NCBI RefSeq assembly: GCF_012295525.1 | Contig: NZ_CP051167.1 | Coordinates: forward strand, 6,067,299-6,131,298 | Reading direction: 5' to 3' | Length of the DNA: 64,000 bases | From: Oxynema aestuarii AP17 | Lineage (GTDB): Bacteria > Cyanobacteriota > Cyanobacteriia > Cyanobacteriales > Laspinemataceae | Part shown: one piece after another, positions 53,758-63,365 of the stretch | Layout of the letters: the number at the start of each line of letters is the position of its first letter | Position numbering within the stretch: position 1 is the stretch's first letter | Made by a program: the position numbers and the translations under genes | The notes under the pieces: generated by a model | Seen by the model: only the letters and a program-made list of their open reading frames with translations | The model's database searches: none | Told to the model about the DNA's origin: nothing

Positions 53758-55152
53758 ATGGCAAAAAATATAGAAACCCTCCTCAAACAAGGTCGAGAAC
53801 TGCTCGATAAATCGATAGTTTACTATCGAAAACAAGCCGTCGGCACGGTTGCGGCGCGGGATGTCGGCGCCGACGCCCTCAACTACGACCAATGTTTTAT
53901 TCGCGATTTCATCTCCTCGGCTTTAGTGTTTCTGATCGAAGGTAAACCGGAGATCGTTCGCAATTTTCTCATTCAAACTCTCGCCTTACAACGCCATGAC
54001 AAACGCATGGATTGTTACGAACCGGGGCCGGGGTTAATGCCTGCGAGTTTTAAAATTGAATCGAAAAGTGGAGGACAGTATTTAACCGCCGATTTCGGCG
54101 ATCGCGCGATCGGTCGCGTTCCCCCAATTGATTCATCCTTTTGGTGGATTATTTTGCTGCGCGCCTATACCAAAGCCACGGGAGACGAAGAACTGGCGCG
54201 GCGGGCGGAATTTCAAGAGGGAATTCAACTCATTTTAGAAATGTGTTTGGTCTCTCGGTTCGAGATGTACCCGACCCTCTTAGTTCCCGACGGATCGTTT
54301 ACTATCGACCGCCGCATGGGGGTTTACGGGCATCCTTTAGAAATTCAAGCCCTATTTTATACCGCCTTGCGGGCTGCACGAGAATTACTGATTGCCAACG
54401 AGATCGGCAAGGACTATATTGACGGGATTAATAAGCGTTTGGGGCCGTTAATTTTCCACATTCGCGAATATTATTGGCTCGATCTCAAACGACTCAATCA
54501 AATTCACCGCTATAAGGGAGAAGAGTTCGGAGAAGTAGCGGTGAATAAATTTAATATTTATCCCGAATCGATTCCCTATTGGCTGACGGAATGGATGCCG
54601 GATAAAGGCGGCTATCTCGCGGGTAATCTCGGTCCGGGACGGATGGATTTTCGCTTTTTTAGCCTCGGCAATTTACTCTCGATTACCTCTTCTTTAGCGA
54701 CGGAGGCGCAAAGTCAGGCGATCGTCGATTCGATCGAACGACGATGGGACGATTTAGTCGGTAGAATGCCGATGAAAATTTGTTTCCCGGCGGTGGAAGG
54801 TTTGGAGTGGGAAATTATTACGGGATGCGACCCGAAAAATCGTCCTTGGTCTTATCATAATGGCGGGAGTTGGCCCGTCCTGTTGTGGCCCCTGGTGGCG
54901 GCGTTACAGAAAACGGGGAGAACGGAATGGGGGGAGAAGGCGATCGCCATTGCGGCGCACAATCTCGCCGAGGACGGCTGGCCCGAGTATTATGACGGAA
55001 AAAATGGCCGTTTGGTGGGAAAAGCGGCGCGCAAGTATCAAACCTGGTCGATCGCGGGTTTTTTACTCGCCAATGCTTTATTAGAAAACCCTCACTGTCT
55101 GGATCTCATCAGTTTTGAGGAAGACACGGAAGCGGTGGGTTGCGGGATCTGA
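53758..55152 (+). CDS. Neutral/alkaline invertase, GH100
   Basis: A 464-residue (alpha/alpha)6-barrel enzyme: [60 protein letters not shown] and [20 protein letters not shown]. These are the signature blocks of glycoside hydrolase family 100, including the catalytic Asp in the [10 protein letters not shown] region. It hydrolyses sucrose to glucose and fructose in the cytoplasm; cyanobacterial GH100 enzymes are the relatives of plant neutral invertases. It lies 44 nt after the HEPN gene but has high-GC, HIP1-containing sequence, so it is host-type. Confidence 0.92.
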   Translation: MAKNIETLLKQGRELLDKSIVYYRKQAVGTVAARDVGADALNYDQCFIRDFISSALVFLIEGKPEIVRNFLIQTLALQRHDKRMDCYEPGPGLMPASFKIESKSGGQYLTADFGDRAIGRVPPIDSSFWWIILLRAYTKATGDEELARRAEFQEGIQLILEMCLVSRFEMYPTLLVPDGSFTIDRRMGVYGHPLEIQALFYTALRAARELLIANEIGKDYIDGINKRLGPLIFHIREYYWLDLKRLNQIHRYKGEEFGEVAVNKFNIYPESIPYWLTEWMPDKGGYLAGNLGPGRMDFRFFSLGNLLSITSSLATEAQSQAIVDSIERRWDDLVGRMPMKICFPAVEGLEWEIITGCDPKNRPWSYHNGGSWPVLLWPLVAALQKTGRTEWGEKAIAIAAHNLAEDGWPEYYDGKNGRLVGKAARKYQTWSIAGFLLANALLENPHCLDLISFEEDTEAVGCGI

Positions 55153-55248
55153 CCGCGTTGAGTCGGTCTCCTGGCGAAGGTGAGGCGATCGCCCCCAACT
55201 GTGAGACAATCCCCCCAAATCAATCCGTTATCCGATGGAATCCAACCG

Positions 55249-55722
55249 ATGAACGATACATATTTCATGCAACAGGCGATCGCCAAAGCCCTCGAAGGGA
55301 TCCACAAAGGTCAAACCCCTTTTGGTGCTTGTATCGTCCGAGGGGAAAGCGAGATCGTTTCGTGCGTTCACAATATTGTTTGGGACAGTACCGATATCAC
55401 CGCACACGCGGAAATCCACGCCATTCGCGACGCCTGTCGTGTCCTCGATACCGTGGACTTATCCGGTTGCACGATTTACTCGACTTGCGAACCGTGTCCG
55501 ATGTGTTTCAGCGCCTGTCATTGGGCCAAATTGGACAAAATTGTATTCGGGACGCGCATCGCCGACGCTAAAGCTTTGGGATTTAGTGAGTTGAGTATTT
55601 CTTGCGAACAAATGAAACAGCTTGGCGGTAGCACGATCGCCCTTCACGGCGACTTTATGCGCCCGGAATCTCTAGAAGTTTTTAAAACCTGGCAAACGTT
55701 CAACGTCAGTTCTTCTTATTGA
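55249..55722 (+). CDS. Nucleoside deaminase (guanine/cytidine deaminase superfamily)
   Basis: A 157-residue zinc deaminase starting MNDTYFMQQAIAKALEGIHK (ATG 55249; upstream in-frame starts add unrelated sequence). The zinc motifs are THAE-type ITAHAEIHAIRDACR with the proton-shuttling Glu, and STCEPCPMCFSACHWAKLDK (PCxxC). The C-terminal segment with KTWQ resembles bacterial guanine deaminase GuaD more than TadA, so guanine to xanthine is possible; a free nucleoside deaminase is the safe call. About 100 nt separates it from the invertase. Confidence 0.85.
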   Translation: MNDTYFMQQAIAKALEGIHKGQTPFGACIVRGESEIVSCVHNIVWDSTDITAHAEIHAIRDACRVLDTVDLSGCTIYSTCEPCPMCFSACHWAKLDKIVFGTRIADAKALGFSELSISCEQMKQLGGSTIALHGDFMRPESLEVFKTWQTFNVSSSY

Positions 55723-56876
55723 ACTTTTGCGAGATTGTCGAGTTTTACCCGTGGCGATCGCAGGGCGTCGATCGCCCGCAGTCGTCCTGTTACATCCGTA
55801 ATTTCACGCAGTCTACATGAAAACTTTATAAATCTTTCCGTATTTTTAGGGTTATTTGACGGTTGTTAATCCGTAAAAGCTGTTCGTTGCTGGCGTCGTC
55901 CCCAGGTGCCGATGTGAGTCACTCCCCCGAATTACTTCCCCCTTGAAGCGGTCGAAAGTCTTGACTGTAAAGGGTTTTCGATTGTGTTACTTACGGAGGA
56001 TCGCCGATCTTTTTTAAGCTAAATGACGGAGGCGATCGCCCATCAATGGTGATTTAATTAAACCTATCCAGGGCGATCGAACAACTCCATTCTAGTTAGT
56101 TTAAATTTTTAAAGGGTCGTATTTTTAAAAAATATTTTTGTGGATTGACTCCAAAATTAAAATGTTATTAAAATTCCCCAAAGGAAATAAAAACTAACGT
56201 CAAATCTATAAGTTTATTCACTAATTTTCATAATTTATTTTTAGATTTAAAAGGGTAAGGCGAGGATGTAAAATATTAAAAATCAACCGTGTAATCGATT
56301 TTTTGATATTTTTTAAAACCGATCGGACTTCAAGGTAGCGTCAACTCGGTTAACCCCTGCGCGATCGGCTAGATCTTCGATAAAAGCTGGGATCTCGGCA
56401 CTTCAGCGTCTATTTATACCCCGATAAAATTGGTAGCGATCGCAAAAGCTGCGATCGAACTTTTGTGAAAATCGCACATTTTTTCATCTAACATCACTCC
56501 ATTCAAACTCGCCATCACATAATTCTTGGAAGGTACAATGTTGAGAATCCAATCCCTCGGGCGATCGCTTTTCAAGATCGCCACCAATTGGCGCCCCCCA
56601 CCTCCACAATACCGCTTACGGCTGAGGGGTGATTCCAATCACATCATTGGGGTTCGCCATCGAGTAAATTTGTAGAAAAAAATAAACTTCAACAAAACTT
56701 CATGAATCTTGATTCTTGTCCGATCTGGTTTTTGCGATGTTGAGTCTGGCTGGAAAAAAGAGTTGACTATTTGACGGAAAACGTTGATAGTGCTAAACAA
56801 ATCCAGACAAATTCAGGCTGTAGATCCAAAGCCATTCTTTTCTTAGACTACTAACATTATTACTCTTAGGGATGGA
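55723..56876. other. 1.15-kb gap with no recognised gene
   Basis: The left part is HIP1-containing, the middle (about 56080-56320) is strikingly AT-rich, and the right is mixed. No convincing reading frame, tRNA, hairpin terminator or repeat was found. An unknown RNA gene or long promoter region is possible. Confidence 0.5.
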
Positions 56877-57104
56877 ATGATGATGATGCTAAAAAACGCC
56901 AAATTGACATTGACGCCCGTATCGTTGTGTGTTGCCGTTTATATGGCAACGACGTTGAGCGGGGCCAATCTCATTTGGCAGGGGGGCAGCACTCCGGTCG
57001 TGACCGGAATGTCAATCGATTCGACGATCTTGTCCGATACCGAATGCGATACGAAAAACAATCAAAAATGCGATCACCATCGCGGTAGTGGAGAAGAACG
57101 TTAA
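56877..57104 (+). CDS. Small exported-looking protein, unknown
   Basis: A 75-residue frame with an ATG cluster at its start. MMMMLKNAKLTLTPVSLCVA is followed by a hydrophobic core (VYMATTLSGANLIW) and a polar, Asp/Asn-rich tail with two cysteines (TECDTKNNQKCDHH). The pattern is that of a signal peptide or single membrane segment with a small external domain. GGGATGG lies just upstream and a strong hairpin follows, which supports expression. No family recognised. Confidence 0.45.
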   Translation: MMMMLKNAKLTLTPVSLCVAVYMATTLSGANLIWQGGSTPVVTGMSIDSTILSDTECDTKNNQKCDHHRGSGEER

Positions 57105-57130
57105 CGTCGTCGATTGACATAAAAAAGGGG

Positions 57131-57148
57131 GGCGGGAATTTTCCCGCC
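57131..57148 (+). terminator. GC-rich terminator hairpin
   Basis: GGCGGGAA-TT-TTCCCGCC, a perfect 8-bp stem between the small exported-protein gene and the convergent peptidase gene. An A-run precedes it, so on the minus strand it is followed by CCCTTTTTT, suitable for the peptidase transcript too. Confidence 0.65.
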
Positions 57149-57189
57149 TCGTGGAGTTTTACGAATGGCTTTGTAATGCTGGGGGAATA

Positions 57190-58578
57190 TCACTGACGGA
57201 CAATTTGCTCGATCGCCGCCGCTTCTACAGGAAGGGCATCGGTCAAGATTTCCGAACCGTTTTCAGTAATTAAAACGTCATCTTCGATCCGAATCCCGCG
57301 CACGTCTTGAAACCGGGAGAGCCGATCCCAGTTGACCACTTCGCCATAGCGCGATCGCCGTTCGGGATCGTTCAAGATCGCCGGAACCTGATAGAACCCC
57401 GGTTCGACAGTCACCAACATTCCCGGTTGCAGGGGACGGTCGAGACGCAAGTAGCCCAATCCGAAGCGATCGCTGCGGACTCGTCCGGTGGCGTAACCTG
57501 CCAAATCGCCTAAATCTTCCAGATCGTGAACGTCCAAACCGAGCAAATGGCCGACCCCGTGGGGGAAAAATAAAGCGTGGGCATCCATGGCTACCAAATC
57601 TTCCGGTTTACCCCGCAAAATCCCCAAATTGACCAATCCTTCGGCGATAATTTCCGCAGCGAGCAGGTGAACCTCGCGATATTCGACCCCGGGAGCGATT
57701 TTCGCGATGCAAGCATCGTGAGCGAGGCGCACGAGTTCGTACAAGTCGCGCTGGGTGGCCGAAAAGCGCCCGGATACGGGCCAGGTGCGGGTCACGTCCG
57801 CCGCCCATCCTGTGGGGGTTTCGGCACCGACATCGGCGAGGATGAGGTCGTCGGAATTGAGGGGGTTGGCGTAACTTTCGTTGTGGAGAATTTCGCCGCG
57901 AACGGTGACGATACTGTTGTAGGCGCAGGTAAAGTTCCGAGCCAAGATCGCCCCTTCCATGGCGGCCCTAACTTTCGCTTCCGTGGTGGCGTGGGCCGTA
58001 GCGTGCATTCCGGCGTAGTGCGCTTCTACGGTACAGGCGGCAGCTTGGCGCAAATCGGCGATCGCGCTGAGGTCGTGAATCAGGCGCAAGCTGACGATCG
58101 CCTCGGCGAGTTGGCGATCGCGGTGTTCTGGCGGTAAATCGGCGACGGGCACCACGGACCGTCCCAGGAAATCGGCTTGTTCGAGTTGGGTGAGTCGGTC
58201 CGATGCGGGAAGGGTCGCCGCTTCGGCGAGGCGCGATCGCAATTCCGTTTTCGGATAGTGAGCGTCGGCGCCGATGGCTGCGGCGATTTCGCTGCGGCTG
58301 GGAGTTTCCCCGTGCCAGAGGGTATTCGACGGGGGCGCCTCGTCGGCAAACAGGTGCAGTTGGCCGCGATCGAGGGCGATCGCCGCATCTGGCAACTGAA
58401 TCCCAGCAAAATAGATAAAATGGCTGCTGGCGCGAAAGGGATATAAATTCTTGGGAAAATTGCGCGGACTCGGCTGACCGGACCACAAGATCGCGGGAAA
58501 ATCAACCCGTTGCGCCAATTTTTCCCGTCGTTGGCGCAACGTAGGGGCGAGAGTAGAAAGAGATGGCAAAATTTGCAT
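57190..58578 (-). CDS. pepP: Xaa-Pro aminopeptidase, M24 family
   Basis: A 462-residue protein with an N-terminal aminopeptidase P domain (LAQRVDFPAILWSGQPSPRN) and a pita-bread catalytic domain. The five metal ligands fall in LADVGAETPTGWAADVTRTW (two Asp), FFPHGVGHLLGLDVHD (His), LVTVEPGFYQVP (Glu) and GIRIEDDVLITENGSEI (Glu). It removes N-terminal residues preceding proline. It is of normal length and is divergent from the DUF4332 gene. Confidence 0.88.
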   Translation of the reverse strand: MQILPSLSTLAPTLRQRREKLAQRVDFPAILWSGQPSPRNFPKNLYPFRASSHFIYFAGIQLPDAAIALDRGQLHLFADEAPPSNTLWHGETPSRSEIAAAIGADAHYPKTELRSRLAEAATLPASDRLTQLEQADFLGRSVVPVADLPPEHRDRQLAEAIVSLRLIHDLSAIADLRQAAACTVEAHYAGMHATAHATTEAKVRAAMEGAILARNFTCAYNSIVTVRGEILHNESYANPLNSDDLILADVGAETPTGWAADVTRTWPVSGRFSATQRDLYELVRLAHDACIAKIAPGVEYREVHLLAAEIIAEGLVNLGILRGKPEDLVAMDAHALFFPHGVGHLLGLDVHDLEDLGDLAGYATGRVRSDRFGLGYLRLDRPLQPGMLVTVEPGFYQVPAILNDPERRSRYGEVVNWDRLSRFQDVRGIRIEDDVLITENGSEILTDALPVEAAAIEQIVRQ

Positions 58579-58690
58579 AGCACGCCTCGATCCAGGTAGG
58601 GCTTGAAGTTTATAAAGTCAAAGCAGAAAAATCAGGAACCGACAAGCAAAACGCAACGCGGCGATCGCGCCGACCCAACCCAAATTCCAA

Positions 58691-58718
58691 TCTAAAATCT
58701 AAAATCTAAAATCTAAAA
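58691..58718. repeat. Heptamer array TCTAAAA x4
   Basis: Four perfect copies of TCTAAAA end 4 nt before the DUF4332 ATG, where a ribosome site would be expected. Similar AATCTAAA-type runs occur near 13400 and 32600, so this is a short tandem repeat common to the genome. Confidence 0.85.
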
Positions 58719-58722
58719 TCCT

Positions 58723-59187
58723 ATGGCTTCCCCGTCCAACCCGACCCCATCGCTCAAACTGCTCGACTGGCCGATCGAGCAACTACCGGGACTGAGTCGC
58801 GAAAATCAACAAAACCTTCACCACTGCGGCATCGCGACGACCCAAACCTTAATCCGCAAAACCCGCACCGACCGACAACAACAGCAGATCGCCAACCAAC
58901 TGAAAATTGCGGTTCGCGACGTTCAGAAATGGGGAATTATGGCGCAATTAGCGTGTTTGCCCAGTGTGGGGTCTCGATACTGCGGCTTGTTACTTCATGC
59001 TGGCGTCAGCTCGATCGCGCAGCTTGCCACACTCCCCGCCGCCCGGGTTCACCAACAAGTGTTGCGGATACAAGTGGCGACCATGCAAAGGCGAGATCTG
59101 TGCCCTCCCGTAGACGAAGTAGCACGCTGGATCCAAGAAGCCCAAATGCTCGTCAACGCCCAGCAAAAAGCCCGGGGCGAACGCTAA
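58723..59187 (+). CDS. DUF4332 helix-hairpin-helix protein
   Basis: A 154-residue protein with two helix-hairpin-helix-like repeats: IEQLPGLSRENQQNLHHCGI and ACLPSVGSRYCGLLLHAGVS, each followed by a TTQTLIRKT or SIAQLATLPA helix. This is the DUF4332 arrangement, found widely in cyanobacteria and related to HhH DNA-binding folds. The function is unknown. The TCTAAAA array occupies the position of a Shine-Dalgarno, so translation initiation may be unusual or start at a downstream codon. Confidence 0.75.
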   Translation: MASPSNPTPSLKLLDWPIEQLPGLSRENQQNLHHCGIATTQTLIRKTRTDRQQQQIANQLKIAVRDVQKWGIMAQLACLPSVGSRYCGLLLHAGVSSIAQLATLPAARVHQQVLRIQVATMQRRDLCPPVDEVARWIQEAQMLVNAQQKARGER

Positions 59188-59230
59188 AGGCTCTCCAAAA
59201 GAGAATCACCCGTCGGCGCAAACAGCGCCC

Positions 59231-59857
59231 TCACTCGACCCCTTCCGGCTTGGCTAAAACGCCATTGAGGAAAATATCGGCCAACCCTTCGGCCATTTCC
59301 TGCATGTCTTTTTCGCTGGCATTTTCGCCGAGCATCGTGGTTTTGCTAAACCCGGCGATCGCGAACATTCCTAAAAAGATCTGCGCCACTAATTTCGGAT
59401 TCATGCGGCGGTAAATACCGCGTTCCATCGCCGTTTCAAAAAACGCTTCCGCTACATCCGTCATTTTCTCGATCACCTCCTCTTGGATGCGATCGCGCAA
59501 CTCCGGATGAAACTGAGCTTCTAAAAAGCACACCCGCATCATATCCGCATTTTTGTGCAGATTTAACATCCGCCGCCGCATCACTTGGGCCACCGCTTTG
59601 TAACTGCCCATTTCGCTCAATTCCGTCAGCAAGTCGGTCAGAATTTCTACCCAGCCTTGGGTAGCCAACTCTACCAAAATTGCTTTTTTATTGGCAAAAT
59701 GACGAAATAGAGTTCCTTCGGCGACCTTAGCCTCTCGGGCGAGATCCCGGGTGGTCGTCCCGTTGTAGCCTCGTTTGGCAAACAAGCGTCCGGCGGCTTC
59801 TAAAATCCGCGTGCGCGTTTGGGTTTCGGCAGGTTGTGACTGACTGAGAATTCTCAT
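59231..59857 (-). CDS. TetR/AcrR-family regulator
   Basis: A 208-residue TetR protein: TRTRILEAAGRLFAKRGYNG, TTTRDLAREAKVAEGTLFRH and FANKKAILVELATQGW form the N-terminal HTH, followed by an all-helical ligand-binding domain. It represses target genes until a small ligand binds. The divergent M16 peptidase genes begin 262 nt away and are possible targets, as is its own promoter. Confidence 0.85.
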   Translation of the reverse strand: MRILSQSQPAETQTRTRILEAAGRLFAKRGYNGTTTRDLAREAKVAEGTLFRHFANKKAILVELATQGWVEILTDLLTELSEMGSYKAVAQVMRRRMLNLHKNADMMRVCFLEAQFHPELRDRIQEEVIEKMTDVAEAFFETAMERGIYRRMNPKLVAQIFLGMFAIAGFSKTTMLGENASEKDMQEMAEGLADIFLNGVLAKPEGVE

Positions 59858-60118
59858 AAGAAATCTAATCGTGCTAAAGCGCGTAAATTGGGAGGAGTTA
59901 GGGTTATTTTCTAACGGTTTTGCGGGAAATCTGCAAAAATTTCACAGATTGTCACGAGCTTACTTCCAACGCTCCCCGAGCAAGAATCGATCGCCGACGG
60001 ACAACAACTCAGGGAACCCCGCAAAACTTAGAGCGGCTTTCGACCTTTCGCCGAAGCCCAAAGGCAGCCAAAATCAAACTCGATCTCGCCGGACGTTCCC
60101 GAACACTTCAAAGCAGTT

Positions 60119-61750
60119 ATGACTCAAATTCTCAAATCATTTTCTAGGCTTTGCGCGGCTGACGTCGCTCGCCAAACCTCTCCAAATCTCGGGGGGAAAT
60201 GTCAATTTTGGCCTCGCCTTTTCATCTCCATTCTGGCATGTCTTTTCTGGTGGGTTCAATGGCCCGCAGCCCCGGCGTTGGCGCGATCGATGCCCGACCC
60301 GGCCAATGCTCCCGGTTCGATCCAACCCTACCTCCAAAGTGCCATCGATCGCGTCAGTGAATTTACCCTAGACAACGGCCTCAAATTCATCGTTCTCGAA
60401 CAACACGAAGCCCCGGTGGTCTCCTTTCTAACCTATGCCGATGTCGGCGGAGCCAACGAACCGGAAGGAAACACGGGAGTCGCCCATTTTTTAGAGCATT
60501 TGGCCTTTAAAGGAACCCCGCGAATCGGCACCAAAAACTATCAAAAAGAGCGCCAACTGTTCGCCCAACTCGATCGCCTCAACGCCGAAATTAAAGCCGC
60601 CGCCGATACGGGAAACACGGAAAACGTCACAAAACTGCAAGAAAAATTCGCAAAAATTCAAAATGAAGCCGCCGAACTCGTCGTCCAAAATGAATTCGGC
60701 CAAATCGTCCAAAAATCTGGAGGTGTCGGACTCAATGCCAGCACCTCCGCCGACGCCACCCGCTACTTTTACAGTTTCCCGTCGAACAAATTAGAACTGT
60801 GGATGTCTCTCGAATCGGAACGATTCCTCGAACCCGTATTTCGGGAATTTTATAAAGAAAAACAGGTCATTTTAGAAGAACGACGACTGCGAACCGACAA
60901 CTCTCCCATCGGTCAAACTATCGAAGCCTTCTTAGACACCGCCTATCAAGTCCACCCCTACCGCCGTCCGGTGATCGGCTATCCCCAGGACTTGCAAAAC
61001 ATGACCCGGGAAGACGTGCGGCAATTTTTCGAGCGCTATTACGTCCCCAATAACCTGACCGTGGCGATCGTCGGCGATGTCGATCCGGCCCAAGTGCGCG
61101 AACTGGCACAAATCTACTTCGGTCGCTACCCGTCCAAACCCGCGCCGCCGAAAGTCGAAGCGGTCGAACCCGTGCAGACCGAACCGCGAGAAGTGACTTT
61201 GAGATTGCCCTCGCAACCGTGGTATCTCGAAGGCTATCACCGTCCGCCCATGAATCATCCCGATCGCGCCGTGTACGAATTAATTACCAGCATCCTCAGC
61301 GACGGACGCACCTCGCGACTGTATCGATCCCTCGTCGAAGATCGCCAACTCGCCCTCAACGCCCAAGGGTTTAACGGCTTCCCGGGGAATAAATATCCCA
61401 ATTTGATGCTCTTTTATGCCTTGACCGCCCCGGGTCATACGGTGGAAGAGGTCGCCCGAGCTTTGCACGAACAAATCGAACGCCTCACCGTCGAACCCGT
61501 TTCTGAGGAAGAATTGGAACGGGTTAAAACCCAAGCCCGGGCGCAGTTACTGCGATCGCTCGATTCTAATTCAGGCATGGCCAGTTTGCTCGTCGAGTAC
61601 GAAGTCAAAACCGGATCCTGGCGCAATTTATTTAAAGAAATCGAGGCATTCGCCGCCGTCACGTCCGAGGATGTTTTACGAGTCGCCCGCGAAACCTTCC
61701 GCCCCCAAAATCGCACCGTGGGCCGTCTGCTACCCGAGGAGGAATCTTAA
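60119..61750 (+). CDS. M16 zinc peptidase, catalytic subunit
   Basis: A 543-residue exported peptidase. A leader (RLFISILACLFWWVQWPAAP followed by ALA) suggests secretion to the periplasm. The inverted zinc motif HxxEH is VAHFLEHLAFKGT with His123, Glu126 and His127, and the distal Glu is in EKQVILEERRLRTD. The R/Y substrate site lies in the second half-domain. M16 enzymes of this size work as heterodimers with an inactive homologue, which is the next gene (TAATG overlap). The substrate is probably unfolded peptide. Confidence 0.88.
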   Translation: MTQILKSFSRLCAADVARQTSPNLGGKCQFWPRLFISILACLFWWVQWPAAPALARSMPDPANAPGSIQPYLQSAIDRVSEFTLDNGLKFIVLEQHEAPVVSFLTYADVGGANEPEGNTGVAHFLEHLAFKGTPRIGTKNYQKERQLFAQLDRLNAEIKAAADTGNTENVTKLQEKFAKIQNEAAELVVQNEFGQIVQKSGGVGLNASTSADATRYFYSFPSNKLELWMSLESERFLEPVFREFYKEKQVILEERRLRTDNSPIGQTIEAFLDTAYQVHPYRRPVIGYPQDLQNMTREDVRQFFERYYVPNNLTVAIVGDVDPAQVRELAQIYFGRYPSKPAPPKVEAVEPVQTEPREVTLRLPSQPWYLEGYHRPPMNHPDRAVYELITSILSDGRTSRLYRSLVEDRQLALNAQGFNGFPGNKYPNLMLFYALTAPGHTVEEVARALHEQIERLTVEPVSEEELERVKTQARAQLLRSLDSNSGMASLLVEYEVKTGSWRNLFKEIEAFAAVTSEDVLRVARETFRPQNRTVGRLLPEEES

Positions 61751-63243
61751 TGTCGAAGTTCATACCCCCGTCGTTTGACTGGAAAAAAAGTCTAATTTTG
61801 TTGTTCGTGGTTCCGGTGGCGATCGTTTTGCTGGTTTTGCGACCCGCTACGGCGAAAGAGGCCAAACATTATACGGAATTGGAGTTTCCGCCGTTACCGG
61901 AGTTGGAATTACCGGATTACGATCGCTACCAACTCGATAACGGGATGGTGGTCTATTTGGTCGGCGATCGCGATTTGCCGTTAGTGCGTGGGACGGCTTT
62001 AATCGAAACGGGCGATCGCCTCGAACCGGAAAGCAAGGTCGGTTTGGCGTCGATGGTCGGTCAGGTTCTGCGGACCGGGGGCACCGAGTTTCACACCCCC
62101 GAACAGCTCAACCAACTGCTCGAACAACGGGCGGCGTCCGTAGAAACGGAAATCGAAACCACCGCCGGACGGGCGAGTTTCGATACCCTCAGCGAAGATT
62201 TAGAGGAAGTGTTCGCCTTATTTGCGGAAATCTTGCGCTATCCTGCTTTCGACGCCCAACAATTGGAACTGGCCAAAACCCAGAGGGCGGGGGCGATCGC
62301 CCGTCGCAACGACAACCCGGACGATATCGCCAGTCGGGAATTTCAAAAGTTGATTTACGGCAATGACAGCCCTTACGCCCGCACGATCGAATATCGCACC
62401 CTCGACAATATCGATCGCGCCGACGTTATCGAGTTTTATCGCCAATATTTCCACCCCGATCGCATCATCCTCGGTATTGTCGGCGATTTCGACACCGACG
62501 AGATGCGATCGCTCGTCACTCGATATTTCGGGGACTGGAACCCGCAAAAGCGCCGCGCCAAGGGCGATCGTCCCTCCCTACCCCCGGTCTCTCAAGCCCA
62601 AACTGAGGGGGTTTACGCGATCGACCGCCCCCAACTGACCCAAAGTTACATCCAACTCGGCCACCTCGGCGGTCAATTCGACAGTCCCGACTATCCGGCC
62701 CTGTCTGTCCTCAACGGCGTCCTCAACGGCTTTGGCGGACGCTTGTTTAACGAAGTGCGATCGCGCCAAGGTCTCGCCTATTCCGTATACGGTTTTTGGA
62801 GCGCCCGTTACGACTATCCCGGCTACTTTGTCGCAGGGGGTCAAACTCGTTCCGATGCGACGGTTCCGTTTATCGAAGCCATCCGCACCCAGATCGACCG
62901 CGTCCGTTCCGAACCCGTCACCCCGGAAGAACTCGCCTACGCCAAGGATTCGACTCTCAATTCGTTTATCTTTAATTTCGCCAATCCCTCCCAAACCCTC
63001 TCGCGGCTGATGCGTTACGAATATTACGGCTATCCCTCGGATTTTATCTTTGAATACCGTCGCGGGGTCGAAGCCACGACGATCGCCGACGTGCAGCGCG
63101 TCGCCCAGAAATATCTCACTCCGGAGCAACTCGTTACTTTAGTGGTGGGCAACGATCGCGCGATCGAGCCGCCGTTAAGCAGTCTCGGCAATGGAACCGA
63201 GGTCACGGCGATCGATATTTCCATTCCAGCCCCGAATAGTTGA
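61750..63243 (+). CDS. M16 peptidase homologue, non-catalytic subunit
   Basis: A 497-residue protein beginning 1 nt inside the previous stop. A membrane or signal segment (SLILLFVVPVAIVLLVL) opens the protein. At the HxxEH position it reads LASMVGQVLRTGGTEFH, so the zinc site is lost, while the C-terminal R/Y pair region (GGRLFNEVRSRQGLAYSVYG) is intact. This is the usual partner in bacterial two-gene M16 systems: substrate binding without catalysis. A bidirectional terminator follows. Confidence 0.88.
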   Translation: MSKFIPPSFDWKKSLILLFVVPVAIVLLVLRPATAKEAKHYTELEFPPLPELELPDYDRYQLDNGMVVYLVGDRDLPLVRGTALIETGDRLEPESKVGLASMVGQVLRTGGTEFHTPEQLNQLLEQRAASVETEIETTAGRASFDTLSEDLEEVFALFAEILRYPAFDAQQLELAKTQRAGAIARRNDNPDDIASREFQKLIYGNDSPYARTIEYRTLDNIDRADVIEFYRQYFHPDRIILGIVGDFDTDEMRSLVTRYFGDWNPQKRRAKGDRPSLPPVSQAQTEGVYAIDRPQLTQSYIQLGHLGGQFDSPDYPALSVLNGVLNGFGGRLFNEVRSRQGLAYSVYGFWSARYDYPGYFVAGGQTRSDATVPFIEAIRTQIDRVRSEPVTPEELAYAKDSTLNSFIFNFANPSQTLSRLMRYEYYGYPSDFIFEYRRGVEATTIADVQRVAQKYLTPEQLVTLVVGNDRAIEPPLSSLGNGTEVTAIDISIPAPNS

Positions 63244-63276
63244 AACGGGTTCAAACCCCATTCAAGATTCGATCGC

Positions 63277-63306
63277 AAAAAATCTGCCATTTTGGCAGGT
63301 TTTTTT
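63277..63306. terminator. Bidirectional intrinsic terminator
   Basis: AAAAAAT-CTGCC-ATTTT-GGCAG-GTTTTTTT: a short GC stem flanked by A and T runs, 34 nt after the M16 operon. Confidence 0.9.
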
Positions 63307-63365
63307 ATGGAGATTTAGCTATCTTTATTTTTATACAAAAGTGTTTATAAAGTTCGATATTCACC

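Noticed and set aside
55140-55571. A 143-codon frame overlapping the deaminase
   Set aside because: Arg-rich shadow; the overlapping frame has the zinc-binding HAE and PCxxC motifs.
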